Source: Morella rubra
Lineage: Eukaryota > Streptophyta > Magnoliopsida > Fagales > Myricaceae
DNA length: 64,000 bases
Reading direction: 5' to 3'
Assembly: GCA_003952965.2 (NCBI GenBank)
Contig: CM025852.1
Location: 25,461,457-25,525,456, forward strand
How positions within the stretch are numbered: the first letter of the stretch is position 1; every line of letters starts with the position of its first letter. Below are positions 50,333 to 63,400 of this stretch, piece by piece. The notes under the pieces were generated by a model. The model saw only the letters and a program-made list of their open reading frames with translations, was not told where the DNA came from and did no database searches. Made by a program: the position numbers and the translations under genes.

Positions 50333-51727
50333 AATAAGCTTTTTCTAAGTGTCTGTGCCCTAAAGGTAAATTATCAAATATCTTTCGATTGTTGAACCGT
50401 CATTCTCGCTCTGCTGGCCCTCCCTCTGATCAGGAAAACCAGCCGAAGATTCCCACCCAAGTCTTCTAAACCCTAATCCTTTAATCCAAACATACCCGAC
50501 ACCCTTTTAGAATTCTACAAACACACCACCATCTATACTCAAGCCCACCCCAAGCTCATCAAAGTCCAACTGATCTGGATTTACTTGTCTGTTAGCCCCA
50601 GCCCTTGCAGGTCTAAGCCCGCCTGAGAAAACCAATTGTGGCCCCAGAAAAGGCCCGAACCAACCCATAATCCAACCTTGTGGGGCATCCGACACGGTTT
50701 CTTTGGTACAAACACGCCTCCACACAGAAAATGCTTCTGACTCGAGTTTTCATGTGGAGTTGGAAGGAATAGTAGGGCATTAAACCCCAATCGTATTACT
50801 CTTACCGCACTTCTACCCTCTGTATTATAATTGTTTCTTAATAGCGTTCTATCTTCTTCTTCTTCTTCTTTTTCAAATACCCAATAAAATATGAAGCCAA
50901 TAAAATAAAGATGAAACTCCTTAATTTTATAATCAGTTGATATAGACGTCTAAACCAAACCATATCAGTTCCTCCCCAATTTTCTTTACTTATTCGGCTT
51001 GTACGCGATTAGTGGGTCCTTTGATTGTGCGGCTTGCGAAGTTTTGAAGAAAATGGCCCTGATGGGGCAAAGTTTTCCTGGAAACTCCATCACCATGGAG
51101 CAGTTTCAGTCTGGTTTTATAGACAACGGTAAAACTGCAAGGGTTTTTGATAAAATCCTAAAGCGGGAGGGTTAGAGGTGCCACAACTTCTTGTCCTGTG
51201 GTAAAATAAGAGCAAGGTGGGTAGATCCAAGACTATGGAGATAGATGGGATTGAGATCGATGATGTTCCGAGCACTGCGATGTGGATAATTTGTTGGCAA
51301 AGTGCGGAAAATTTGACAAGGCTTTTCCTAAACGTTGCGAGAAAAACTCGATAAAGCTTCCCAAGCAAAGTGGGAGAATTGATAGACTTCAGATGCGAAA
51401 ATCCAGTATTCATGTGCTGAAGAACACATACGAAACAAATTATCCAAACCCGGAGCCCTTTTGAATCAGCCGTTCCTAGGAGCTGTCTTCTTATATGCAT
51501 CCAGCCGAAGGCATTAATGAAAACTCAACGACAAGAACAAGAACCATCCAGGCAGGCGCACAAACACGGCTAAAATCCAACTCAACGGCAGATGTTTACG
51601 AAAATGCTTAACATGGAAATGATACAAAATCGCCGTTTCAATAGAATGTCCTTGGCAAAGTTACCAAATGAAGTTTTCCCTAAAATGAAAACCAATTCGG
51701 AAAGAATACACTTCCAATAAAAACGGA

Positions 51728-53228
<1,501 letters not shown>

Positions 53229-53430
53229 GACGGCCGATGCCGATGCGCCGCTTGTAAAACCCTATAAAGTTGCAGAAACCCTAGCACCAACAACTAATTT
53301 AAAGTGTGGCTATGACAAAGATGCAGGACGGGGAACTTTCTAAAAGATCAAAACGACGCCGTTTAGGTTACCATTGTGCTTTCTTTAATTCCTTTCCATT
53401 GGAAAAACCAATCGGGCTCATGGGCCTAGA
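53229..53430 (-). promoter_or_regulatory. RPL24 promoter and leader with telo-boxes and a site II motif
   Basis: Read on the + strand, AAACCCTA occurs at 53257-53264 and 53276-53283, close upstream of the RPL24 start. TGGGCC occurs at 53421-53426. Telo-box plus site II (TGGGCY) is the known combination in plant ribosomal protein and cell-cycle promoters. The motifs are seen directly; their role here is inferred. Confidence 0.65.
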
Positions 53431-53674
53431 TGAGTATGGCAATAACTCCATTTGCAATATGCCTAATTTCCTATGTCTCTTTGATTTATTTATTTAAATT
53501 TAACAAGTGGCTCTTTCTTTCGGTAAAACCATTAAGCTGGAATAACAAGATCATTCGTCGAGGTGATTAAATGTAATGTTGCAATCTGTCAAGAAACACC
53601 ATCTCGTATGATATTTGTTTTCTTCGTAAATAGGATTTTCGGAATAAAAGATGGAAACCGAGTTACATATATTG

Positions 53675-53763
53675 TTTAGACCTAAAATAATGGAAACTTA
53701 GTATTAAGATTTTATTTAGACCTAAAATAATGGAAACTTAGTATTAAGATTTTATTTAGACCT
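53675..53763 (+). repeat. 40-bp tandem repeat, about 2.2 copies
   Basis: Units 53675-53714 and 53715-53754 are identical as read (tttagacctaaaataatgg, then aaacttagtattaagatttta), followed by a partial third copy. It is a recent local duplication in noncoding DNA, about 450 bases upstream of RPL24. Confidence 0.85.
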
Positions 53764-54162
53764 AAAAGGTTAGTATTATTGGTTGGAGATGGCATCTTAT
53801 CTTTGTGATCATCGGTAAGGGGAGGAGGATGTATCATAAAAATACGGGAAAAAGGAATCGTTTCAACAATTGCAATTTACAGAGGTATAGCTAAGTCTAA
53901 AGCCCAAATAAAGAATCCCTTCCCTACTGAGGCTTCATTCCTCATTTAGCAGATACAATGCCAATTGCCACATGCAATCGCCTTCAAATGTTTGACTACT
54001 ACTACTGACCATTTCACATAAGAGTTGGACTGCCCTTTAGAGCGGTAACTTCTGATACCCCATTGCAAAAGCATCCAAGCATAAGAACAATGCTCATGTT
54101 TGCACAAACTTTCACCATCAAAGAGTAAAACTGGAGCAGGTTAAAGATGTAGCTACCACTAC

Positions 54163-57100
54163 CTATGCTGCTTTCGCCGTTTCACGAACCACAGAAAACT
54201 TGGCCAAAAGACCACAGAGCTGAAGATATGAACCAACTCCATCACAGATTCTCATATGAGCAAATCCCGTTTCCTGAAAACCAAAAGAGGAAAAGAGTAA
54301 ATATTTGTGTCAAGAGTCCATGTATTTGAGGACTGAGGAGATTGAAAGAAATACTAAATGTGGCACAGTATCTGTACCTTCATGAATTCTAACTTCAGAT
54401 ACTCAGGCATATCATAATTTTTTATGATTCGGAATAGGGTGGTGATTATGTCGGTGGGGGAATAGCCCAAATCATAGAGCTGCTTGAGACCAGAACAACC
54501 CTCATCGAATTTCCCTTCTAGTACATTACGCACCATGTTCTTCACATGCAACGGATGAGGCTGATCACAAACCTGAAAATCATCATACGCATTATAGATT
54601 GTAGATATATATACCTAGGAAAAACAACACACCGTAATGCCAATGTATATCTCATTCATAAACCTTGAAAACATTCTCTTGGTTGACAAAACGAAACCCG
54701 CTATACGTTGCTTGCAAGTTATTCAATGCCTGCCTCATGTCACCATCAGCAGTGAAGATTATGGCTTCGAGCCCTTCTGGAACATAGGGAACCTGCATTG
54801 TTTACAAAAGAAGATCCATTATAACTTTCCACCACCCTTGCTAAATGAAATAAGAGTTAAAAAAAAATAAGCTAAGAGAAATATTAACTACCATCTACTC
54901 TCATTTTTCCCGCAAGTGTTACAAACAAAAAGAACAACTCATTCAAAGTTTACGGATGTCAACTACCCAAGTCATTCCAAAGGACATGTAAACTGATTCA
55001 TACATTGTCCGACAATGATTGTTTATTTATGTTCCCCCCAAATCGAGCTATAGGAACTAGGTTTCATCCCACTACATTACACTTGAGAGATCAGCAACCA
55101 AGGACTACTTCAACTAGTTTATGATGATGAATCGACCATGCAATAAAGTTAAGTTCTGGAGCAACCAACTACTTTTCCTAGTTCAGGACTCTAAAATTGC
55201 AATCTTGAAAGTCCTCCTAGTTTAGGATCTCAATCCAAGGAAGACCACCAAGGTCCTCACTAAAAGGACATAAAACAACTATACTAATTTTCTAAAGCTG
55301 CAAATTTATGACTGATGTCCTAGATAATCTAGGTTTATGTCTTAAGGTGTAAACCAAAAGGATCATTGAATGAAACCCTGCTGTAATATCTACAGATATC
55401 ATGAAACTTGGACAAAGCTACGCATCTATAGAGGTAGGGTGATATTGTTTTATTCATATATCCGTGAAAAAAGACAAAAAGAAATGTCAGAGGGCCAAGA
55501 TAAGTACTTTTTCAACGACACAGAAAAAACACTACTGCCCATCTTCCCCAAGCCAATTTTGTCGGCAACTCTACGAAAAAAAGTGCATCTATTCCAGCAG
55601 AACCCCAATGCACACTATCCCTGCTGTCTTTGAATTAAGAGAATCTTTTTTTAACTTGTAACATATCCTAATGGTTTCTAAACTTTGAAGGAGAAATAAC
55701 GAAAACGATTGCCCACCTATGTTCCTTCCGAAGAAAGTGGAGCTCGTAACACTAACACTGATGCTCAACAAGATCTAAAAAGGCTTAGGAAGAATGGAAA
55801 ATTCTTTAGTCCATGCTTTAAGCTGACAGTCTTAATCCATAAGTAATGACTAACCAATATATGGGTCGGATGCTCAAATTTAAAGTTAATCTAAAGAAGT
55901 GAAGCACGCAGTTTAAAATGTGTCACGAGCTAACTCAAACCTAAAAACAACCTAGAAATGTGTTAACAGAGTTCCAGCTTCAGGGCATATGGATCAGACC
56001 AAATTTTCATGTCAGAATCAATCTTGAAGACTGAAGTTATACACTGATAGATAGGTCAGAAACCTATTTTTGGGATCTCGGGATGAGGTAAATAATCATA
56101 TAAATATGAGCATGCTGTCAAGGGAGGGACAGCTAGCACTGAAACATGACAGATTTAATGTTTCCAACTACAATTGCTGTAAAGGGGACAAATTGAGCTG
56201 AATAACTCTGTTCAGAATTTTTTGAAGCATTCCTTGAGTAGGGGATATATGGTTCTTAACAAACCAGGTGAAGAGAACAAGTAAATTTTCAAGCACCAAA
56301 AAATGTCAAGCCTTCATGGAAATTAGGCTAATAACTGAAACGATTTAGCATTAACACACAATGACAATCATGCTGACTATGCAGCCTTCATACATATTAC
56401 TGAAGGAAGCTAATTGTACCTTTTCAGCTTCAATTACAACCAATAGACGACCCAATATCTCTTGATCAGATAATCTCGAAAATCGAACAATAGCACATCT
56501 ACTTTGGATAGGTTCAATAATTTTAGCAGATGTATTGCATGCAAGAGCAAAACGAGTGGAGTTGGAATATATTTCAATTGTCCTCCTCAGAGCTTGCTGT
56601 GCGGCAGATGTCATGCTGAAATTTGAAGGCGTAATATCAGCACCAAAATATAATGACACTTGAACAGAACAACTACACAGTGAAATTTTCAACGATGGAT
56701 GAGTAATCACCAATTTCAATAACTAAGATTGGAACTAACCTGTCAGCCTCATCCAAGATAACTATCTTGTGGCGCCCGGGGGAAAGTGTTACTCTCTTTT
56801 GAGCAAACATCTTAATCTTGTTCCTTACAACATCTATTCCTCTAAACAGCAAAGCAATTAGAAACAAAATAAGAAGCCAACCATTTGCAAAGAGATCCCA
56901 GAAAAGAATGGACACCCTGAAGCCCATAAATGTACCCACCGGTCATCTGATGCATTTAGCTCCAAAACAGCCTCCTTATAATTTGGTCCAACGAGCTCAT
57001 GTGCAAGTGCCAAAATGCTTGTGGTTTTACCGGTTCCAGGAGGACCCTGGAAAAAGGTGACGTACAGGGAATCAGCAGCAGCATAGGTTTCTAAATCTCA

Positions 57101-58161
57101 GCAGAGAGAACTCATATCCAAATTTTCTACTGAGACACATAAAAAATCAGATCCATTTTCTTGCCATCAAACGCAACCCACAACCAAATATGTGAGGATC
57201 CCTCAACTGAGTCTAATACACCAAACAATCTTGCACATTAACCACACGTATACACATAAGAAAAGAACAAAAACAAACAAACAAATTCACCTTATTTCCT
57301 TCGGAAAATACAGTACTTCCTTGGATAATGGGACTGGAAAACAGTGGGCAGCCAGCAGCATGAATCACTAAATTTCTGGTTAATCTCTTGGCAAAGAGCC
57401 TTTATGAGAAGGCAGTGGAAATGGGTTCCTAACAGGAATCCCCGTGCTATATCCGGCAGCAACGCAATTCTCAACAGAGTGAGTTGCTGATAAAAGTGCC
57501 CATTTTAGCAGTATTTCCAATTGTAGGTTCTAGGTCGGGTGTGGCAGCTAAATTCAGTCATAGGGACCCCCATAACATAAGAAAGTCGTGGAGTACATGA
57601 GCCCCCTTGTAGAGAAGGGCGACTTTCTAGTGGGACAAAAGGATTGCCATTTGCGTCTCTTCTCCCTAGGAACTATAACAGGAAACTAAGCAAATGATAG
57701 GTTTCAGAAATTTCTCCCTTCGTCTCTCTGCATTTTGGAGCAAAGAATGCAAAAGTGTCGAAAACGAAATTTTGATTAGGAATAATAGTCTTCCCTATCT
57801 TTCTTCGGGAACCGCCTAAAATTCCACTAAAACATGATCAGGGCCTATCAGTAGGGACGGAAGACGAAGCTGCCACTGACATTAGGGTTTCATTAACAGA
57901 CAAAGCAGCATAAACGAATTTATACAGAAATTTCATATCCGCATTACCGTAAGGTATCTAATGGCTAAGCGAGTGATCGAGGTTAAAGTTACGTACGGCT
58001 AAGATGAGGTTGGGCATGTTGCCGTCGCGAGCGATGACTTGGAGCCTGGAAACGGCGTCCTCGTTGCCCACGATGTCAGCGACCTTGTTGGGCCGGTACT
58101 TCTCGACCCACGGCATATCGTAGTCGGAACTGGTGACGCCAGACGACGACGAGGCAGCCAT
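54163..58161 (-). CDS. RFC2: Replication factor C subunit 2 (clamp loader small subunit)
   Basis: AAA+ ATPase subunit of the RFC complex, which loads PCNA onto primed DNA in the nucleus. Seven exons (high to low): 57997-58161, 56940-57046, 56740-56841, 56420-56615, 54664-54792, 54378-54572, 54163-54273; all GT-AG, 334 residues, the family's usual length. Motifs in order: WVEKYRP (RFC box II), Walker A GPPGTGKT (56-63), Walker B VILDEAD (to residue 124), the SRC arginine finger in [12 protein letters not shown], and sensor 2 [11 protein letters not shown]. The C-terminal collar ends [12 protein letters not shown]. All ATPase residues are present. The start MAASSSSG is the first in-frame ATG before the conserved domain. 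Resemblance to Arabidopsis RFC2 (At1g63160, embryo-lethal when lost) is from memory. An old expression-site motif, TGGGCT, lies upstream on the coding strand. Confidence 0.96.
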
Positions 58162-59116
58162 TGTTTCCGTACGAGAGAGCTCGCCAAAAAGCCTTAAAAT
58201 CCGAAGCCCACAATGGGTTGCTGTGGTATAAACCCTCGGCAGCAAAACCCCCGCTTTGATTTGGAGGGAAATTCCGGAAGACGGGAAAAGTACAGAAAAA
58301 TGTCCACTGTTTATATGTTTCTGAGGGACCGTGGTCATGAAAATTATTTTGAAATTTGCTTTACATGCGGCTCCATTGGTTTTTTTAGACCAAATTTAAA
58401 TACGACTCTTTGGATTTTTTTTTTTTTAGTATCAAGCGGAAATTCAAACACTTGTTCTCGTGTAAGAAATTTAGACGGACTTAATTTAATATTTACACGA
58501 ATTATATTTAACTGAATTTTGAATTGTAATATTTTTATTCTCATGTTATCGGATAAATTCGTCAAATCTGACCCTTAATTAAAAAAGATTATTCTTTAAA
58601 ATCACGCTTTCTGATTTGATAATTTAAAAACTCATGTAAGTAATTCATCGAGAGTCAGAATGGGCATTCCAATTAACTCGTGTAGGGGGGATATCTCCTC
58701 TATGCGTCTCATCTCTTGACATGGTACTATGAGTTTCCACTAATTCTCGATATTAAAATTATTAACTTAAAAAACTGTGATTTTTAAATAAGTATAAAAA
58801 ATTTGAAAACATAATTTTGAAAGAAAACATCGTTATTCTTTTTTGTCTTTTTTTTTTTAAAAAAAAAGCTGGTAGTGATAAATAGTTGAACGTGGAAGAG
58901 TCTATAAACATTGGGTAAGAAAAAACTCAGCAATGAAATACAAATCCGCAGGCTTTTTTTTTTTAAAAAAAAAATTTGCTTTAATTTTTCTAAAATCGGA
59001 GAAGAAAAACTGATGGACGCACACGGAAAGCAGACACTAAACTTTGAAGTAGAAGTAGAAGTCAATTTGATAGGAACGTGACGCCAAAACTTGACAAGAA
59101 CATTGGCCAATATCCT

Positions 59117-59184
59117 TTACGTATCCAACTCTTTCTTTTTTTCCTTTTTTTTTTTTTTTTCTTAGCTTACGTATCCAACTCTTT
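59117..59184 (-). repeat. 18-bp direct repeat flanking a poly(A) insert
   Basis: ttacgtatccaactcttt is repeated perfectly at 59117-59134 and 59167-59184. On the minus strand the 32-base insert reads gctaag, sixteen A, gg, seven A, g. An 18-bp perfect duplication around an almost pure poly(A) tract is the signature of LINE-driven retroposition with nearly all of the body missing. Confidence 0.7.
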
Positions 59185-59391
59185 AGTACTATAGTCTTTT
59201 CCAATGAATCAATGCGGTGTCGTTTCCTCCTGCAAGCATATCACTTAGAAATAGTCACATCTCCAGGAGTTCCGCGTTCCGAATCTAAAAAGCTCACAGC
59301 CAAGCACAATGCACATAGTTTTGCTGGCAAAACCTCGGCCCACTTGACTGGGGAATCTAGGGCCACTTTCCAAATTCTATGGGTCTGCCTG

Positions 59392-59447
59392 TGGTTTTCG
59401 GCTTCGCTTCTCATTTACCGCTTTCAAAATACCCTTCCTTTATAAGG
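59392..59447 (+). promoter_or_regulatory. core promoter of WIP copy 1
   Basis: A TATA box, tttataagg, lies at 59439-59447, 77 bases before the ATG. TGGTTT at 59392-59397 matches the core of the anaerobic response element. Hypoxia or wounding control is inferred from the gene family and is not proven by the motif. Confidence 0.5.
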
Positions 59448-59523
59448 AACACCCTCCCTCCCGTCTTCTCCCAACACCATTAGAGTTCAATTTCTCAGAC
59501 CTCTAGTTTTCATTAACATCAAT

Positions 59524-59790
59524 ATGAGTTCAGCTTGCAGAGCTTGGATTGTGGCGGCAAGCATCGCAGCAGTGGAGACCCTGAAAGACCAAGGAGTCTG
59601 CAGGTGGAACTACGTCATAAGGTCGACGCAACAGCACGTCAAGAACAATCTCAGATCCTATTACCAGACCAAGAAACTCTCTGGTCCGTCTTCTTCTGCC
59701 ATTTCCAATAAGTTGAGGCGGACGAAGGAGGACTCAGCTAGGAAAGTCATGGACCTGGGCTGCTGGGGTCCCAGCACCATCAGATTTTAG
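59524..59790 (+). CDS. Wound-induced WIP family protein (DUF3774), copy 1
   Basis: Small basic plant protein of 88 residues in a single exon. It shows the family landmarks: SACRAWIVAASIAAVETLKDQG at the start, CRWNY, then a basic Q/N-rich segment (QQHVKNNLRSY), a Ser-rich turn, and the end motif KVMDLGCWGPS. Family members are strongly induced by wounding or low oxygen; their biochemical role is not well settled. The ATG is the only one before the conserved start and has a TATA box 77 bases upstream. It is a tandem paralogue of the gene at 63149-63400 and carries an extra C-terminal TIRF. No lesion. Confidence 0.92.
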   Translation: MSSACRAWIVAASIAAVETLKDQGVCRWNYVIRSTQQHVKNNLRSYYQTKKLSGPSSSAISNKLRRTKEDSARKVMDLGCWGPSTIRF

Positions 59791-61137
59791 CCTGTGTTGC
59801 GAAGATGTAATCAGATTTTGGTCCCAATACTTCCCCCTGTTGTCGATTTTTATCTCACTGCAAATTGAGCCTTAAGAGAAGTTCTCTAATTATTTCTATT
59901 ATTGAGCTTGTCACCCGATTCGTGTTCTCTAATCTCTATGATTATCGAAACTTCTTTCTTGAATTTTTTTACTTTCTTTTACAAATTGATCCTTGATGCC
60001 GAAATTGGATGTTTCTTTACGAGTTGCATTGTCTCCGACTCTGCTTAATTTCTCAAGATGTCAGGAAAAAAGGATTCGGAAACCATTTCCTGGTCAATCT
60101 AGTAACTCATTTCTAGACACAGACTATTTGGCCTAATGAATTTCCTAGCGGACGGGATTTTGGGCGAGTAATTTTTGTTGTTTTCCTCATGAAGATGTAG
60201 TTTTTTTTTTTTTGGGCCTATGTTACAGTTTCTCATTAATCACGAAATTATGAAAAACCGGTGAGGCCATACTTCCCCAATTCCTCCCTTTTACTCGAGA
60301 AAAAGCAAGACGGCCATTCATGAAGTCGATATTTATTTTGGAATAAATATAAATTTTGTCCCCGTTTTATTCTCTAAAATTAAATAAGTCTTTAAATTTT
60401 AAATTCATTAAATTAGGTCCTAAAATTTAAAATCCATCAAAATTTTAGTCTTTCTAAAAACTTTCAATTTTAACATTGATGTGGTATTTGAGTGTTAAAA
60501 TTTTGTTTTAGTCTAATTAAAAAAATTACAAAATAATCTCTCTATCTATCAATTTCTAGAATTACGGTATAAATTATCTAGGCTATTTGGCACGATCTAG
60601 GCTGAAAATTTTGAATTTTTTTTAGTGATTACTCCTGGATTATAGCCTGTGACGCAAATTCATTGGCTTTGCAACTTGGCCAGTTATTCAATAGTTATAT
60701 TCTTATAATTTATATGTTGGATCAAAATTATTTCATTCATTTATTCAATTGTGCTTGAATTTGAATTTACAGTTACAATTCTATAATAATGGTTGATCAA
60801 TAAATTAATAAATCACATATATTAATGAAAGAAAAATGATACAAAATAAAATTACAGATAATCACAGAAATCAAATATACAAATAATACAAATTTACAAT
60901 ATGAAATAGAAAACAAATAATAGTTGGATAGTTGAATTGAATGGAAGAAAATGTTGGCCATATAATCAAAACATCACTATCATATGATTATGGTAGTGTT
61001 AGTTTTGTATGACCTTTTTTATTTATGTCCATAATATTTAATGACCAAATATGAAGATTAGTCACTAAAGACTAAACTAATTTAACTAGACTAAACTAAT
61101 TGATTGGTCACTAACTTGAAATCTTGAACCTAATTGA

Positions 61138-61332
61138 TTACTTGCCATTTTCTAAAACATCACCATCCCCTGTAAAATGATTCCACATGGGAGATGGTTG
61201 AAAAATTCTCCTCTTATTTGGGAGAGGTGGTGCTGACTCATCAACATCCCCCACAACTTCAGTAGTCAGCTCCTCACCAATAACAGGAGAGGAAGCATCG
61301 ACTCTTACGGAGAGGCGTAGTGAGTCAAGCAA
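61138..61332 (-). pseudogene. hAT transposase N-terminal fragment
   Basis: A 64-residue frame on the minus strand ending soon after KRRIFQPSPMWNHFTGDGD. A basic patch followed by a short linker and (S/P)xxWNHF is the start of the BED zinc-finger region in plant hAT transposases. The frame stops before the zinc ligands, and no continuation was found downstream, so it is a non-functional remnant. Its strand agrees with the orientation of the hAT terminus at 62519. Confidence 0.5.
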
Positions 61333-62279
61333 AGAGTCATATTATCCAGTGTAGAATAAAAAGTAAACGGATCCATATGAGAAAAACAAAAAGTTTTTGA
61401 AAAAAACTTGATAAGTTTTAAAACTCAAAACATTTTTGAAAAATAAAACATAAACCAAACATACACTATTACACAAATCCAAATTCAATAACATTCACAA
61501 CACTCCAAAATGACAAAATCCAAATCCAAACACAATAAACAAATTCACAATACTCCAAATTTTCAAAATCCAAATCCAAATATAAGCCCATCCTCCATTT
61601 CCATTTTCCAACACTCCTCCAAAATCCAAATCTAAATATCAGCCCATCCTCATTTCCAACTCAGTTTCATAACTTATACTCTAAATTAGCTAAACAGTAA
61701 ACACCTCAAATTATAATAATTAAGCAATGAACTTTAAGAACTAAATCAAGTAACTAATTACAATTTACCTTAAGTTTGTGATTCACAAAACTATCACCAA
61801 ACTCACCACTGACTACACACACAACAGTGCACACACTGTCACCACACGGCACACAGTACACAACACACCACCTGCACTAATCAAGAAAAAATTATTAACA
61901 AGTAATGTAATGAACAAAAACATATAATAATGAAAAAATTAATGAAATTTGTGTGTGAGAGAGAGAGATCGGCTGAGAGACAAATAGGTGTAATCAGCTG
62001 AGAGAGAGGCGGCATTGGCCTTCGGAGACGGGTCGACGGCGAGCTGTGCTGCTGTAACGTTGTGGGCCATGGAGATCATAGAGAGTGAGAGATAGAGGTC
62101 AGTGGGAGCTGGGAGCTTGAGAGAGAAAAAAGAGTGAGAATTGAGAGACAGAGGTCAATGAGAGAGAGGCTCGTCGAAGACAGATAGGAGAGCAGAGGAG
62201 GTGAGCGATTAGAGAGGAGAGGAGAGAATGAGAGTTTGGGGGGGAGGGGGGGGGGGGAAGGGTTAAGACACAACCCTAG

Positions 62280-62350
62280 ACCAAAACGCACAACTAGTCC
62301 AAAACTGTGCGATTTTGGTTCACAGTTTTGGACTAGTTGTGCGTTTTGGT
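62280..62350. repeat. perfect 30-bp inverted repeat with an 11-bp loop
   Basis: The left arm 62280-62309 (accaaaacgcacaactagtc and on) and the right arm 62321-62350 are exact reverse complements, with the loop cgattttggtt between. It lies inside the tentative hAT element, about 170 bases from its right end. Subterminal hairpins are known in such elements. It would also form a strong hairpin RNA if transcribed. Confidence 0.85.
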
Positions 62351-62919
62351 TAAATAAATAACCAGTACCAGAATTCCGTATTGTTTAGGTGAAATTATCG
62401 ATACGGGTTCCGATTTTGTCTATATGGCCATATACCTTACTGGCTTCGATTCCTGACGGTGGGCGAAACCGGTATCGAAATCGAAATTCCGGTACCGACA
62501 GACAAAATGCCCACACCTATATGATAATTTCTATATATGAATGTGGTATATTTAAAAAAACAAAACGAAGAAGAAGATGTTGGCACGGAGGGACTTGGCT
62601 GCTAGTTTTGGGAGTTTCATTGTAAAGTGTAAGGACAAATCCTAATTCGTGTTGAGATGGGATTATCAACATGGGATTTGGTGACACGCACTTGTGGAAA
62701 TGTCTATATTGTTTAACAATAAATAACAGCGATAAATCAACCCGATAAATATCATCAAAACTTGGAATCTTTTGACTGAATTGTTGCAGAAGTTTTGTCG
62801 GTTTTCGATGGTGAATAGTCACACCCACTTGTTTGATATCTTTATCTGCAATTCTGTCCCCTCCCCAGGCGCCCGCCGTCCAGGTTCAAAGGCATATTAA
62901 CCATACGGGCAAAAGGAGC

Positions 62920-63037
62920 TGGTTTTGGGAACCATATACCACTGGTTCTCTCCCAAACTGCTGGCGAATCGCTGCCTCTAGTTTTGCAAACCATCTCTCA
63001 TCGCGCATCTTTCTCCTACGCACACTCGTTATATAAG
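62920..63037 (+). promoter_or_regulatory. core promoter of WIP copy 2
   Basis: A TATA box, tatataag, lies at 63030-63037, 112 bases before the ATG. TGGTTT at 62920-62925 and AAACCA at 62988-62993 are anaerobic response element cores in both orientations. Copy 1 has a TGGTTT in its promoter as well, so shared hypoxia or wound control is plausible but inferred. Confidence 0.5.
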
Positions 63038-63148
63038 AGAAACGCCTTACTCAATTACAACACCATCAAAATACAACCCCTCCATATCTACTTCACTCAC
63101 CGATTCCAATTTGTTTCAGTTCCAAATATTTCCTAGTAAGAAAGAACC

Positions 63149-63400
63149 ATGAGCGCAGCAGCGAGAGCTTGGGTAGTGCCAGCAAGTATTGGAGCACTGG
63201 AGGCCTTGAAAGACCAAGGGATTTGCAGGTGGAGCTATCCTCTCAGGTCTCTTCAACAGCAGGCCAAGAGCAATTTTCGATCGTACAGTCAGGCCAGGAA
63301 ACTCTCAGCTCAGTCTTCGTCTCTGAAAAATCAAGAGAAGCTGAAGCAAGAAGAGTCTCTGAGGACGGTCATGTACTTGAGCTGTTGGGGCCCTAACTGA
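63149..63400 (+). CDS. Wound-induced WIP family protein (DUF3774), copy 2
   Basis: Single-exon gene for an 83-residue basic protein. It starts MSAAARAWVVPASIGALEAL, then KDQGICRWSYPLRSLQQQAK, a Ser-rich middle, an acidic-basic segment (NQEKLKQEESLR), and the family end VMYLSCWGPN. It is closer to the usual WIP consensus than copy 1 and ends exactly at the canonical GPN. A TATA box lies 112 bases upstream. The two copies lie 3.4 kb apart on the same strand with a transposon relic between, so they arose by tandem duplication before that insertion. No lesion. Confidence 0.92.
   Translation: MSAAARAWVVPASIGALEALKDQGICRWSYPLRSLQQQAKSNFRSYSQARKLSAQSSSLKNQEKLKQEESLRTVMYLSCWGPN

Larger units (their letters stand above)
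47252..51727. other. intergenic region between the rhomboid and RPL24 genes
   Basis: This holds the rhomboid promoter at its left and the RPL24 3' region at its right. The only elements I could name are the hAT-type copy B (49628-50122), a poly(A)-type insert (50278-50332), a (gttttt)n tract near 48600-48637 and a T/G-rich tract near 50190-50235. A protein-like but broken stretch lies near 51054-51464. Confidence 0.5.
53229..54162. other. spacer between RPL24 and RFC2
   Basis: Both flanking genes are on the minus strand, so this holds the RPL24 promoter at its left and the RFC2 3' untranslated region at its right. It contains a 40-bp tandem repeat (53675-53763). No further gene was seen. Confidence 0.55.
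58162..59523. other. divergent spacer between RFC2 and WIP copy 1
   Basis: The left part is the RFC2 promoter (minus strand), with gtgggcttcgg close to the start codon. The right part is the promoter of the first WIP gene. Between them the DNA is AT-rich with T/A homopolymers near 58850-58975 and a poly(A)-type insert at 59117-59184. No gene was recognised. Confidence 0.5.
60991..62519 (-). mobile_element. decayed hAT transposon between the WIP genes (left end tentative)
   Basis: The right end is clear. Read on the minus strand it starts taggtgtgggcattttgtc and continues into cggtaccggaatttcgattt, a sequence typical of one group of plant hAT termini. The 8 bases after it are tatgataa (62520-62527). 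A near match, tatgatta, lies at 60983-60990 and is followed by tggtagtgttagttttgt, which loosely resembles the terminus. This gives a 1.5 kb element. It has a purine-rich leader (about 61955-62240) and one transposase fragment; the rest of the transposase is gone. Confidence 0.55.
59791..63148. other. spacer between the two WIP paralogues
   Basis: It contains the 3' region of copy 1, AT-rich unassigned DNA (about 59900-60990), a decayed hAT transposon (60991-62519, tentative ends), a strong hairpin inside that element, and the promoter of copy 2 (about 62830-63148). Confidence 0.5.

Noticed and set aside
50507..50790. Minus frames with Gly/Trp-rich sequence near 50600
   Set aside because: No recognisable domain, no splice continuation, and two overlapping frames of equal quality.
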